A stretch of 64,000 bases of DNA from Ligula intestinalis (GCA_036362985.1 JAYGXS010000008.1:25236273-25300272), one strand, 5' to 3'. Positions 9,607 to 21,430 are shown, numbered from the stretch's first letter. Program-made: numbers and translations. The notes: generated by a model not told the origin, from the letters alone.

Positions 9607-10149
9607 TAAAGATACGAGGTCCAGATAAATTATCCCGCTCCGGCGCAGGAGAGAGTCTCAGCCTAGGCCGACATCTAAGATTGGAAAGGATACTGTACAC
9701 GTCTGAACAAGAACACCAACCTGGGGCAACAGCTGAGAACAATGGGGGACAGCTAACAACTCCACCGCACGAAGAAAAAAACCAGACGGACGGACCCCAA
9801 AGTCACCTCCGTCATCCGCAGGCAGTAGTACGAATTGATCAGCCCCCTTCTCCTGCCTCTATGTGCCTCGGACCACATCCTGGACAGAGCGCAGCTGCAA
9901 ATGGACTAAGAAAAAACACCCGAAGGGTGGCTTTTACCGCCCTGGGCCCTAACTGCCACAGACTTCCTCTCCCCCTCACCGCCTCCCACAAAACTCACAA
10001 CTCCCATGAACTCTGTTTGTCACCTACCTATGAGTACTGTGAGGCGATGCAAAACACTTACCTCCGACGACGGAAACTTGTCTGTTTTTGAAACGTCAGC
10101 ATATTACAATTATGGTTCCCGAGATCGCTCTTTCTTCTCATATATATTT
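9607..10149 (+). repeat. PLE K: 3' UTR fragment
   Basis: A noncoding PLE 3' region in plus orientation, recognised by TGAGTACTGTGAGGCGATGC, the degenerate hammerhead at 10063-10097 and the final GATCGCTCTTTCTTCTCATA. It meets the inverted 3' end of copy C across a short TA-rich run at about 10140-10158, giving a tail-to-tail pair. Confidence 0.65.
10063..10097 (+). ncRNA. degenerate minimal hammerhead (PLE K)
   Basis: CCGACGA replaces CTGATGA. A hairpin region follows, then GAAACGTC at 10090-10097. It is homologous to the 8287 motif but has lost a conserved core base, so probably inactive. Confidence 0.45.
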
Positions 10150-10760
10150 ATATATATGTTGATTGAAGTGAAAATGCGTGTCCCCGGACATAAATGAGAA
10201 GAAGAGGCGATCTCGGGAATAATGGGTATAATATCCTGACGTTTCGAAAGCGTATAGGCTTGCATCGTCGGAGGTTGGTGTTTGTACACGCGTCACAGTC
10301 TTTTATAGGTGTTACTACTGACTTCTCGTTCGCTCTCTGTCTATTGGTGCTAGATCCCCTGCGAGGCGGGGCTGGAGCTCCGTCATCGTCCTGCTGACCA
10401 GGGTTTCTCGCCGTCACCTCGTCGTAGGGGGAGGGCAGTGTTCACCTGCCAGCGGTCATTGCTCGCAACTGCATCGATCGCGTCGGTGCCGCATGTCCTG
10501 CTGGCTTCCCCCGTTGATAGTTTCCCGTTTTCGTCCGGCCGGCGGAATAACGAACTCCGCCATCAGTGTTTATGCAGCGACCGTTGTCATGTGCAACTGC
10601 GTTCAAGCCCGAAGGAGGTCTTGGTGGTTCACGTTGCCCGCGGCGTCGCTGACGGCTGCATTGGTGTCCGGGGTAGGTTGCCGGACGCCTGTATTCTGAC
10701 CCGTTGTGGGACTGCTAGTCGTCGCGACCCGTTTGACTTCCTGAAGTAGATTTCGTTGAT
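10150..10760 (-). other. PLE C 3' region with GIY-YIG deletion
   Basis: The minus-strand 3' part of copy C, collinear with 61105-61709 of copy H. It contains a degenerate minimal hammerhead (10238-10271) and the remnant of the polyprotein C-terminus (10400-10760). At 10761 the sequence jumps to the RT C-terminus. The 628 bp present in copy H between 61710 and 62337, which encode the GIY-YIG nuclease, are absent. Confidence 0.8.
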
Positions 10761-11955
10761 TCAGCTACGTTTGTGGCTCAGCAAATGGTTACTTTGGTAA
10801 GTGAGTACCTGATGTGTGTCGGTTGCCTTTCGGTATACCATCGTCTTTAGGCTTTCGTTGGTCTTGCGGTGGACCAGGACTTCTAGGAACGCAAGTTGAT
10901 TGTTGCTCTCAGCCTCTGTTGTAAACTGAATGTCGGCAAAATTGGATTTCAGCATCAAGTGAAATTCAGAGACCATTTCACGCTTGAGGACGACGAAAGT
11001 ATCGTCTACGTACCGCGCCCAAAATACTGGTCTATGGTTCGTAAACACCAGTGTCTCTAACTTTTGAAGAGCCACCTCAGCAAGGAAACCAGATAGTGGC
11101 GAACCCATAGGAGTCCCTTTGATTTGTTCATACACTGTGCCCTCAAATGTAAAATACGTGTTGAGGAAGAACTTGAGCAGGTGGATGAGATGCGCATGTG
11201 TAGGTGAATAAGTTTCCTCGTCATATCGGCTCTCAAGTAGATCACTCACAATTTCAATCGCAAGAGTCTGAGGGATTGATGTGAAGAGTGAGGTAACATC
11301 AAACCAGACCATGGCTTCGTCTGCATTGAGGCGTAGCCCGTTAAGTCTTTCCAAGAAATGTACGGCCGAGCGTACCATTGTGTGGGAGCCTGATGCGAGA
11401 CAGTTCAGACGCCGAAACATCCGTTTTGACAGATTGAATGTTGGTGTTCCCCGTAAAGAATCAATGGGCCGAAGTGCTGCACCGGGCTTGTGCACTTTTG
11501 GCAGTCTATAGAATCTTGCCATGGCTGAATCACTTGGTTTGATATGTAGTCGTTCGATTTTTGAGATGGCACCGTTATTCTCTAGCCCCACGAGTGCTGT
11601 GCTGATGTTTGTCACCATCTTCTTCATAGGATCTCCGTCGCACTGGCGGTAGGCATTTTGGTCATCGAGCAGAACGTTGGCCTTTTGGAGGTATTCAGAC
11701 TTATCAAGTACCACTGTGGAGCGCCCTTTGTCCGCTGGCACTACTACGATGCTCCTGTCAGCGTTCAGTGCCTTGATGGCTTCCTGCTCCACTCTCTGGA
11801 TTGACGCCCGTGATTTATGTGTCAATAGAAAGGACGTTACCTGTTGTCGGATGAGGTGCTTCGTATCGTCTAGCTCCTGGGAGGTTTTGAGGACTGACTC
11901 AACGGTAGCCAAACGATCAACCGGATCCACGTTGGTAGGCCGATATTTGCCGTTG
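10761..11955 (-). CDS. Penelope-like element C reverse transcriptase, GIY-YIG-less
   Basis: The best-preserved coding region in the window: 389 codons from the first ATG (11928-11930), with the open frame extending slightly upstream to about 11955. Conserved blocks in order are VPADKGRSTVVLDKSEY (64-80), LPKVHKPG (143-150), RPIDSLRGTP (154-163), RT motif A FDVTSLFTSIPQ with Asp211, KGTPMGSPLSG (271-281), motif C YVDD (307-310) and LAFLEVLVHR (346-355). All three catalytic aspartates are present. The frame ends SHKRS-stop exactly at the deletion junction. The 628 bp deletion is not a multiple of three and creates the TGA. The N-terminal region seen in copy B is missing. It could make a stable RT-only protein, but no promoter is evident. 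Confidence 0.85.
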
Positions 11956-11989
11956 TTGTGGCTGGTCTTTAGTTTATAATTTTCGATAT

Positions 11990-13590
11990 GATTTCAGTTG
12001 TGCACAGGCCCGCGCCTTAGTCATAAAATTTTTTGAAAAAGTTGGCTGAAATTTCGCTTGTAACCATTATGACCGCCGAAAATTCACTGTAAGGCTTTCT
12101 CTGGACTGATTATCTTGCACTGAAGGTTCTGGTTGCCTTGCTTTAACTGGTCTGAAGAGAAACGACTTTGAACTTTGCCGCCATACAGGTAGCTCTTTAA
12201 ACATTACTGTGTGTGCATGGTGAGGTATAGGACAGGAAGCCATTATGTCTTAGCTGCAGACAAGGTTTTCTCGGTGTTGACTTAATTTAAGCTGCATGAT
12301 GTCTGATTTTAAATGATCTGAAAACTAGAGACCTTGAAATAGGCATGCCATACAGGTAGCCAGTTACGTATTTCTGTGTGTACGGCGAGAAAACATTTAT
12401 GATCTCAGTTTCAGACGAAAAGATTGGTGGTCTCCTGGGTTCTAGGTCTTCCAGAGGACATGGTTGCAGTTTGTGCTAAACGGCTTTGAGGTAAATGAGC
12501 AGCACGGCAAGTTCACCTGTTTTGAACCGCAATGAATACGCAGTTTGCACCAGCACATTTAAATTCATCTAGTTAACATATGCTATTCTTCCACTTTAGA
12601 GAACATAGCTATGCAAAATGTGCAAGATGTCACAGCAGCGAGAGTTATAGTAGAAGCTCCTCAAACACGACACACATCTGACGCTTGGTCTAAACGACCA
12701 GCGTAGGTTTCCTCCTATAAGCCACACCCATTTGTTTGCAATATAAGTACGCCCATATATTCTATGTCCTTAATTGCCTGCCATGGATGACTCCCAGTCA
12801 AAACGCCTGCGCGAATGGTAGAGTGTCCTGACTAAGACGGTAGAAGCCTCTGTCTCAAGGCTGTCACATATACCTTTTGTTCGGGTGCCTGATCTCTGAC
12901 ACCATTCTACCCAATTACAAGAGTGCATACATCGTACAAAAGTGGTTTCTCTCATGTGCAGAACGACTTGTCCCTTTTTATAATGGAAGACTAAGCTGGA
13001 AAATTAATACATGCTTACGTTGAACATGGTTTGCTGAAGAGCCAACGAACAATCAAAGCACAGAAAGTGCTCCTTATAAGATGCACCGTAATTTGATGTA
13101 TTAATGGACACAACCCAAAACTAAACTTATTTTACATCTATAGAACTACATAATAAAACAAAGTAAAAAAACAAATAATGCTGGATTATAAACCAATAAC
13201 CAAACGAAACTTGACAATAAACCATAATGAAATAATTAGATAGTTATGTTTTTGCGAAATACGGTGTAGCTTATATGGAACCCTTACTCCAATCTTCTTT
13301 GTCAACAGTGGGTTTTTCTGAAGCTTTTCATGTGTTTTGCCCGAGACGGAAGTTATCCTTTCAAAAAAAGTGGTTGGTCTATTAATCTTATGCGTGCCGC
13401 TGAAGTTTATTGTTTCATAGGGGAAATTAGGATTTATGTGACCACGCAAACAGTAAACGGAAGTAGAAACGCCCGAATCTGGTAGCAAATGAAGCCCTGC
13501 GCATAATTACAGGAAGGGCAATTATTCATGCGTCCTGATCTCAACATTACAATTCAGTCACCTCACAGTTTACCTTACATGCATCCTATT
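11990..13590. other. no recognisable feature
   Basis: No gene or defined repeat seen. The pair CTTTAAACATTACTGTGTGTGC (12190) and CAGTTACGTATTTCTGTGTGT (12360) suggests a weak internal duplication, roughly 12110-12240 with 12300-12410. Confidence 0.4.
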
Positions 13591-13599
13591 AATCGCTAT

Positions 13600-14125
13600 A
13601 TTACATCTATATAATCTCTATATAACCCATAAATTGTCTCTAAATAAAGTCTGCAAAAATGACATAGATATGGCATAGAGTGGAAGATTGCATCAATTTG
13701 GACATTATCGGACTATTTCAAATGTTACGTGCAAATATTCGGTTATTTGCTTATTAAAATAATTACTCCTGTTATTTTCTACTTTTATATTCTTAACTTT
13801 TTAAAATGATTTTTTAATTCTCCTCCTTTTCCCCACTCATTTAACCGTTATAACCATCTGTTTCGTAATGCAAAAGGATGGAGTTTACGCGTGATATAAG
13901 ATGATATAGATTTAAGATAGAGATAGTATTGGGTGCCACAGAGTCCACAATTTTGTCCATTTTGACGTTATTGGTCAATCTTTATGGTCACGAGCGAATA
14001 TTCGGTTATTTGGTCATTTAAATAATTATTCCTATTATTCTCTTGGTTTAAAAATAAGTTCTCATCCCCTTGAGATGCCCCACTCTTTTAACCCTTATTA
14101 TCGTCTGTTTCGTCATGTTTCCGCA
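13600..14125 (+). repeat. repeat Z, two tandem units of about 240 bp
   Basis: Positions 13660-13880 and 13900-14125 are direct repeats. Shared features are TATTCGGTTATTTG, AATAATTA(C/T)TCCT, CCCCACTC(A/T)TTTAACC and CTGTTTCGT(A/C)ATG. The 5' part is rich in ATATAGAGAT-type words, as in 5340-5460 and 50510-50610. Noncoding. Confidence 0.65.
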
Positions 14126-14319
14126 GGCTGTTTGGGAGGCTTAATTGAACTGTAAAACAAAGCCCCAAGCAATGACTTAACAGCGAGCAAAAATTTCACG
14201 CCCAACTTGCTCCCAACTTACCTTAACAAAATCCAAATCTTGATCACAAGCCGAGTCCCACTTTCAGCGTGATGACGTCTGTATATCGAGTAATTCCTGA
14301 TGTCATCATGGGAACGTTT

Positions 14320-14850
14320 GCCACGTAAGGTGCCCGTTTCATTGAGCCTGGCAAACACTTTTTATGTGTAAAGAAGACAAAGTTGCGATCACTGGGACAG
14401 CAGTCGTACAAGTCTGAGTTTTCGGCTTTGCAAAAGAGGCCATCGTCAAAGAAAATGAGGGAACAGTAAGCATTGGCGGGTTTTGTTAGTCCAGCTATGA
14501 GTGAAGGGGGTAGCATTCATGATTGGTCCACGCTCACACCATCTCTGCGCGCGTCCTTGGCGCGGCAGCGTGCGCGCCTTGACACGAACTGGACCGTGGT
14601 TCTTGGTCAGGCGTTACACCCACATGCCTGGCAATGGATTTTGAGTCTGACACCCAGGCCTCCAAAAGTTCTCGCCCCGTCTTCTTTCTGACGCAGGACT
14701 ACAAGCTACTGCTTGTTGTTCTCTCGTTTTCGCTGACGATGGCCTCTTTTGTGAAGCCGAAGGCTCAGACTAATTGAATCAATGTCTTCGTGATTGCGAC
14801 TTCGTCTTCCTGACAACAAGAATGAGGAGCAATCGTATTTGCTTCTGCTT
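14320..14850. repeat. inverted pair of PLE 3' ends
   Basis: The reverse complement of about 14365-14460 matches about 14725-14820: GACGATGGCCTCTTTTG, AAGCCGAA, CTCAGACT, and a GATTGCGACTTCGTCTTC-like end. Each arm carries a decayed minimal hammerhead (TTGACGA or CTGACGA, then GCCGAA). The minus arm continues into CTGTCCCAGTGATCGC, matching PLE tails at 27490 and 38050. Confidence 0.6.
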
Positions 14851-14869
14851 TTGTGAATTTGCGGCTTAA

Positions 14870-16040
14870 AAGTCAAAACATTGTTACTTTATAATATTTT
14901 AAAGTTGACGTGGTTGCACTGGCTCCCAATCTGCCACAACCTATCGGACGAAGGGACTCATTAAAAAAGCAACTCCCACACCGACTTCCTTTAATTTCTG
15001 TGCAGATGAACACACGAGGGGGCCAACACGGGGCAAGAGGATGAATATATTCACACACGCACATGCACACACTTTCACCGCATGTGTGTGAAAAGAAAAC
15101 CCACCATCTATTTACATCTCATTTACTGGTTTTACTCGAAAGTCGATATGCAGATTTGTCTAGTTTGTGATGTGTGTATTTTCCAGGTTCTCTCTTCCTT
15201 TTATGTGTGTGCGCCTGTGTCCAGAGATTGGTTTGGTGTTTGGTTCGGGAACTCTTTTAACACAAAGCCCTCCTAGTTAGCATAATTTGCTGCATAATGC
15301 GATCATCTGCCACTCCAACATGTGATCCTCACTAGTATTCCAGCCTCATAAACTATTTCTGTAAATAATGTTCCATTCCCTGACCCTAGCAACTGATCTT
15401 TGTTATGTGATCCCATTTAGAAAAGCTTTAAAAAGTCAGAAAACGCTTGTTGTCAGAGTGCCTCAATCCGCACAGTTATGATAAGCTACGATTAAAGTGT
15501 CAACATTTGCATTGAACCATGCTTAATAGGGCTTTATTAAGGCTACGCATCATGCTCGCATTCTTAACGAGTTTGTAGAGACATCTTACAGGCTTGAAAC
15601 CTTATCTGAATGCGTAAGATGCTTTGAGATGCAAAAAGTCCGATAACTTGAACAAAAACTAGGAGAAAACCAAAGAAAATCATCTGTTTTCTTTGAAAGG
15701 TTTGAATTTAAAAAAAACACAGACTGCTGAAGGGCTAAATGAACCTCAAACCTAACAGTCCGGTCACAGTCATCCGGTTTGCGTATATAGCATTAATTCT
15801 TTTACATGCACCCATGGCTGAGAAACAAGACGCCTGGAAAAGAAAGTACTTCAACACATACCGGTCTAGTTAAGTAAAGGTGAAACTAGATTTATATCGA
15901 GTTCTATTCTCTGACATATTGTTGATGCGAATCACGGAGTCGATACTACCTTCAGGTTGTCTACCAGACATCAGCCAACTTCTCTGTAAAGGCCTACGCC
16001 AATGAATGCTAACAACTTCCGAGGCTTTGGTCATACGGCT
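14870..16040. other. no recognisable feature
   Basis: No gene or clear repeat. CA/TG-rich words near 15010-15090 are not a proper microsatellite. Confidence 0.45.
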
Positions 16041-16054
16041 AGCAAATGCAGTGC

Positions 16055-16165
16055 TGTGCTTTCAGAGGGTACAGGCACTCTCTTTTCCATGGCCGACGCT
16101 GACGCCAGGTGGTGATCGCACGTCGCCCTTATCTCCTAGTATTAGTTGTTGACTCCAGGCCTCTG
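16055..16165 (+). repeat. dispersed repeat, also at 26830-26905
   Basis: GCCAGGTGGTGATCGCACGTC resembles GTTAGGTGGTGATCGTACGTC at about 26843, and the flanks align (TAGTATTAGTTGTTGACTCC with TAGTGGCAGTTGTTCACTCC). Class unknown. Confidence 0.5.
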
Positions 16166-16349
16166 ACGACGATTCACATTACGCGTACTCGATCCACATG
16201 GCCGATACTCGCAACCCCTCCTCAGTGCGATAACCTCTACATACCAATCTCTCTACGCGGTCCTCGTAAAAACCATGAATGTTAATCGTCAGTCATTGAT
16301 AAACCATGTCCAACTTTCCTTTGTTCATTATCAATGCAATTATAGAGGT

Positions 16350-16373
16350 CTGATGATGAAGTGCCGAAAACAG
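16350..16373 (+). ncRNA. minimal hammerhead-like motif
   Basis: CTGATGA, TGAAGTGCC, GAAAACAGATG. The flanks (TCAATGCAATTATAGAGGT) match the 27580-27625 copy, so it is one repeat family, probably a PLE end. Stem II pairing is poor. Confidence 0.4.
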
Positions 16374-17084
16374 ATGTTTGCCAAATTGGTTTTTTTTCTA
16401 TGTTTGGCAAAACAGAAGCTTGATAAAATAAGAAGACCAAAAGTGTACTGAAGTCAAATGTAGAAAGAACATTACAGAGGGGACACGGTTGTAGGCACGT
16501 TAAGGTAATCTCCAAAGCAGCATGAAGCATGTAGCATCAACATGGGAGGGCTCATATTACGAGGCAGCAGGCGTTAACGTGGATGCGCATTCATAACGAG
16601 GGCCCTACATGGGGATAGGAGTGTTTTGATTGACCTAGCCACTAGATCGAATCATTTCAGCTACCTACGCCCGAGACCGCATCACGTCTCGCCAATGAAC
16701 CCAGATGGAAGAGGAGGAGAGTGTGAGTAAGATGCAGCGAAAGGCTGCCCTAAGTTTAGTAAGCGCGCACATTTCCGTGCGTCCAGTCTGCTATGGGATA
16801 GACCGTGGACATTGCTGACGACTAAAGTTCGGAGCGTTATCTTTAGGGTTACGATGAGCACTAGCATTGAATGTAGGAATAAAGTAAGGACACGTGCCCA
16901 ACCCCTCAAAAATGGGCTTTCACACTGCATGATTAAGCATGATTGTTAAAACTGATAGTTCATGGACACCAATTCCCGAGTCGCAGCATATTCGACGAGA
17001 TCCGGCTGAATATCAAAGTTAGATAATGTCGAAATCCTCTAGAGAGGTGACAGTCGCGTGAACGTCAGGTACAATGACCCCCCT

Positions 17085-17480
17085 CCTCAACCTAAATTTG
17101 GTGCGGGGACATAGTTTGGCCAAAAAAATTAACCACTCGGGGAGCAAGGCAGGCTGACGCAGTTTCTTACGTCAATGCTGATGAACCAGATGGTCTAGCA
17201 ATCATCAGGTAGCCCTTCGGCACGCAGATAGCTCACGGGCCCCCATTCTATTGACAAGTACAATAACCTCCTGAATCCTTCGCGACAGTAAAAGTTTGTT
17301 TGGCCAAAACCATAAGCCACTCACGCAGCTGGAAGTATGACGCCGTTTCCAACGCAAATGCCAGTGAGACATCATCACAGTTCAGTAGATAACCCGTATT
17401 CCAGCCACCAATCAGAGAGCAATAATTCTCAATGGGTAGGGGCAGTTAATTGTGATGATTATACAGTAACACAGTGACTG
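17085..17480 (+). repeat. dispersed repeat U, two copies
   Basis: Positions 17100-17225 and 17290-17410 are diverged direct repeats beginning GTTTGGCCAAAA and sharing a CCACTC block and an AATGC(T/C)xxTGA(A/G) block. A third copy is at 21765-21985 and a partial one near 28060-28330, including the TTAATTGT end. No coding potential. Confidence 0.5.
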
Positions 17481-17489
17481 CATCCTATA

Positions 17490-18690
17490 CATAACACAAA
17501 TCTCCATGCAAAAATGATCACTATCTGATCTTATCTCCGAGAATGGATTCGAGCTGGAATCCGTGACATTAGGCACTGCCGATTGAGCTTGTACGTGACA
17601 GCGCTGGATAGCTTCTTTGTTTCATTCTATGAGGCGCTGAGCGGTTATGATATATAATACTATAAAATAACTATCATAAAAGAGCATGTCCTTCAGCAAA
17701 ACCGTCTGCTATTAACTTCAGTTTGCCTTCTTGGTGTGTCGACATATTCGAAGTGAAGAAGAAAAAGAGACTCATGGAATAGAAACGTACACTGAGAATT
17801 GTAAGTAGCCCCCTCGAAGGAATCTGGGCACGGAAAATGAATGATCGTGTTGGGCTTTGCTGGTGGCCAGCACATCACGCCATCGTAGATTGCTGGGCAG
17901 AAGATTGGTATGCCTGTCAGAAATGAGAAGAAGAAGAAAACATAATTCCCGCGGATTAGAAGCAGTCAACATAAAAACAGTAAAATTCACATTCTAAATG
18001 GCGTTCTTGCCATTAACAACGTTGGGAAACTGGCTATCAAGACGATCAGTTACCCACATGAAGCGGCGAGAAAAACAGCTAGACAAAGAAGGTGAACAAA
18101 GACCTAAATTGAAATCGATCTTTTTGGAAGATGAATGCTCCAACTGTATTGATCTGCCGAGCGCCCCCAGGCCTCAAACTTCTGTCGCTATACTTCTAAC
18201 TTGGGTAGCGATCGTCTGAAATTTTCTGAAACGGATAGTTTTTTGCAAAGGGAGTCTTTGAGAAAAAGAAACGTAGAATTTCTGAACACATCAAAAGCCA
18301 AAATCATACTTCTACCACACGTTTTCCTAAAGAAATTAAACATTTTGCTTTATGAAAAAATAAACTTCCACCCAACGTGAACCCGAGCTCACAGATAATA
18401 CAGGATTGTTGATAAAAAAAACACACTAATGAAGATAATAAAGGATAAAACTGAAATTAAGCCTGAATTATTGGTTTAGTGCATTAAAATACGCTCATAA
18501 GAAGATGGTTTCTAAGGCACACAAATCCCTTCACAAACCTCATAAAACAGGGTTTCGACTGGTTTACTGGCGTATTCTAGGTGTATTCTAAATTAAAACA
18601 GGTTTTTGACATCACTGTAGGGGACCCATTCTGTTTTAAATCAGGGAGTCCATGTTATACTTGATTGGGGATTTAAAGAGTCATGAAATG
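17490..18690. other. no recognisable feature
   Basis: Short open frames only. A stretch of TTTCTGA/GAAAA-rich AT sequence near 18220-18480 has no identifiable content. Confidence 0.4.
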
Positions 18691-18698
18691 TCTAAGAC

Positions 18699-18904
18699 AT
18701 GGCATCAATGCGGAGAAATAATGCCAATTCCCAGGGCGCGGTCCATGAGGCCAGACCTGCTCGTACATTAAAATTTGATGAGGTCGAAGTTGTTGCGAGA
18801 GATGAAAAAAATGTGAGAAACGATATGCTTCAGACATGGTTCATGGGTACCCAGTCAATTAACAAACGCCATCAACCTTTTAATCCCTATGTAGAGCTGA
18901 GACA
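18699..18904 (+). pseudogene. PLE family 2 GIY-YIG fragment
   Basis: The translated segment LKFDEVEVVARD, then LQTWFMGTQSINKR and NPYVELR, matches the C-terminal part of the copy D nuclease (FKFDEAEVLARGD, LKSWFLGPQSINKR, FPYCVLR). The frame runs straight into the left TIR of the maT transposon at 18907. The coding remainder is not found immediately beyond the right TIR. Confidence 0.8.
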
Positions 18905-18906
18905 TA

Positions 18907-20435
18907 CAAGGTGCCCCACAAAAAACCCCTTAGTTTGTGATTTTTACGGCGGCCCATGCCGTCGAGATCGATGGCGGAGAAAACAGAACACCTGGGCCAC
19001 ATCCGAAGTGAAGCCGCCCCCGTTGGTTCGCACCCGCATTCATGTCGCCCACGCCATGTTCCGCTCAGTGGTGAGGAGCAACCACACAACGTGGGTGGTG
19101 GTCGCAGAGTAGAAGGTTCTAAAATGCCCACCCGCGCACCATATGCCAGGAATATTCTGGAAAGATGTGTAGACCCATGCCACAGCTAAGCAATTTCCAG
19201 CGCGAGGTCATCGTCCTATTCCGGAAAGAACATCCAACATGGGGGCTGCAGAAATGTCGGAACATTTTGCCTAAATGTTTTGGTGCCATTACAACTGACC
19301 AGTTTAGAGGTGTCGCGGCTGCATTCAAACAAGGTGGATCACCTGTAGCAAAGGTGCGTTAGCCTGGTAGTGGCACTTCTTGCAGGCACGATTGCCCAAC
19401 AAGGCGAGCAGTCTTGGAACTTGCCGTAACTCCACCAGATCATCACAGAAGACATTCAAGTCAACATGAAATTTGTAAAGAACTGGGATTGTCAAAAGGG
19501 TATGTGCACAGAACAATTGCAAAATCCAATTTAAAATGTTTTCGACGTATTCAATGCCATGTTTTTACTGAAGCACACCAGCAAGCTCGAAAGACAAAGT
19601 GTGATGCCATGCTTCAGCGCTTCGGTGAAGGAGAAAAATGGAAACAAGTGTTGTTCTCAGATGAATAATCATTCTGCTTGTCTGCACTACTGAATAGGCA
19701 AAATGAACGCATATATCGTGCAGTGGAAGTCAAAACTGATATTCCTGATGAAGATTTGCTGGTGGAGATAGACCAGCAGCAAATCTATCATGTGCTATGG
19801 TGCTGTTTCCTGGCAAGGCAAACGAGACCTCTATTTTATTGAAGGAGATGCTGCTGGGCAGAAAGGTGTTGCACCGAGTCGGAGAACGAAAAAACGGTAA
19901 ATCAAGTTGTTTACAGAGAGGAGATGTGCCCGCAGATGCTTACAGATATTGATCAAGTAATGCAGGGAGAACCCTGGACGTGGCAGCAAGATGGTGCGAA
20001 GCCACACACTACCAATGACACTGTCACCTGGCTCCGAGTTAACACTCCAGATTTTATCACACCCCAGCAATGGCCATCCAAGAGCCCTGACCTGAATGTA
20101 ATGGACTTTTGCATTTGGAGTGTACTCTTACAGGAGGTTCAGAGACGAAGAATAGGAATCACTGATATTGAGTCCATAAAACATGTGTTGATGGACACAT
20201 GGAACAACATCCCTCTTGATGTCATTCGTCGAGCAGCTCAGAGCTGGATGGATCGCTTACGTCGCTGTTTTGCAGTTAATGGACAGCATTTTGAGCGGTA
20301 TCTGTAACTTGTTATTAGGTAACAGTTTGTTAATTACACAATAAAGTTGTTAGTTATAATTTTAATAAATAATTTTGATTTTCATAACAGTATAAACATT
20401 ATCATAAATTTAGGGGTTTTTCGTGGGGCACCCTG
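18907..20435 (+). mobile_element. maT (DD37D) mariner-type transposon, 1529 bp
   Basis: Terminal inverted repeats of about 35 bp begin CAAGGTGCCCCACAAAAAAC on the left and CAGGGTGCCCCACGAAAAAC, read inward, on the right. A TA target duplication is at 18905-18906 and 20436-20437. A broken transposase lies between. A deletion derivative of the same element is at 56687-57286. It has landed at the edge of a PLE family 2 relic. Confidence 0.95.
19177..20307 (+). pseudogene. maT transposase, inactivated
   Basis: A Tc1/mariner-superfamily transposase. N-terminal helix-turn-helix regions (FQREVIVLFRKEHPTWG; LGLSKGYVHRTI) are followed by the RNase H-like catalytic domain. The three acidic residues are visible: Asp in LFSDE (19660-19662), Asp in WQQDGAKPHT (19990-19992) and Asp in NVMDF (20104-20106). 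The last two are separated by 37 residues, the DD37D signature of maT. Inactivating changes are TAG at 19360-19362, TAA at 19666-19668, and frameshifts between about 19750 and 19920. The C-terminus (QHFERYL) is intact, with AATAAA at 20340. The start at MPQLSN is the first Met consistent with homology; an upstream ATG at 19165 is possible. Confidence 0.9.
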
Positions 20436-20459
20436 TAGATGGAGGCTCAACATCGTCCT

Positions 20460-20930
20460 CTGCACGTGAGATACACACTGCGCACTTTGTACATGAGTGA
20501 ATTATAAATAGACACCTCATAATCGTAAAAAGGTTGATGATAACGCATTTTTCTAATACAGCAGGATACCCATTCTATAGATATAAACTTTAAGGAAGGC
20601 GTAATTTGCTGCCAAATGAGTAAAAGAAATGATTTTTTCGTGCATGTTTTCCATAAAATATAATTGAATTTATAAAGACAGTCAAAACCAATGGTAAAAA
20701 CGCATGCCAATTAAGTAGCCAGTTTATACACAGGATAGGTTTTGCTAGTGATCAGAAGGAAGCTCGTTAAAAAGCCCGCATCGTATCATGACTGAAATAA
20801 CCTTAGAGTAGACTACGCGATAATCAGTATCACAAGCGGAGTCAATGCCGATTAGTGAAAGAGTATCAATATTTCGCATATGTCGGCATATTGCACGAAT
20901 TCTGGCGCGTACTGTAGAATTTCTTAAAAT
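20460..20930 (+). repeat. dispersed repeat W copy
   Basis: Collinear with 640-1180: CACTGCGCACTTTGTACATG, GCGTAATTTGCTGCCAA, GAATTTATAAAGACAGTCAA, TTAAAAAGCCCGCATCGTAT, and the ATTGCACGAATTCTGG end. Starts just after the maT element. Confidence 0.6.
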
Positions 20931-21059
20931 TGTAGACTGGAAGTCATGACAAAAGCTTCGACGGCTGTTCAGAGAAAATGGCTTCCTGCGCATCCTTGTA
21001 AACTGGTGCATGCGCAAGCGAGAAAAACGACAAAACCGCACCGCCCTCAAATTTTGACA

Positions 21060-21430
21060 AGCAATTCCGTACATCAAAAAAAGTCTCGGGGGGCGTCGGC
21101 CGCATTTTCACACCCTTGGAATTGGAGTCGCACGCATGTCAGAGGCAACCATTGGGCGTCAGATACTGAAAAAGACACACCCACTGCAACAGTTATGCGT
21201 CTACAAAACCGAAAGTATTCACAAGATGGTACCTGTCAAACAGGTGGCAGCAGTGCTGAGTAATAAGGCCAATTCTGAAGTTACGGCTCAGTCGAAGAGG
21301 CCCAGCTACACATTCAAATTGGATGAAGCCGAAATTCTCGCAAGAGGTGACGATTATGTGAGCCCCGTTAATCATGGCTAACGGGCCCCCAGTCAATAAG
21401 CAAATGGAACCACCTGCCCAACCCATATCC
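21060..21430 (+). pseudogene. PLE family 2 GIY-YIG fragment F
   Basis: Degraded translation in several frames. WNWSRTHVRGNHW (compare copy D GVGVAHRPRATI) is followed by RPSYTFKLDEAEILARGDD and VSPVNHG, matching the copy D nuclease C-terminus. The central YVGET block is lost. It ends at the SINE-X copy. Confidence 0.7.

Noticed and set aside
15000..15090. CA microsatellite
   Set aside because: ACACAC-type words are interrupted and short; below what I would call a microsatellite.
21361..21420. Short regular spacing suggestive of a CRISPR-like array
   Set aside because: No repeated units; this is a eukaryotic repeat-rich region.
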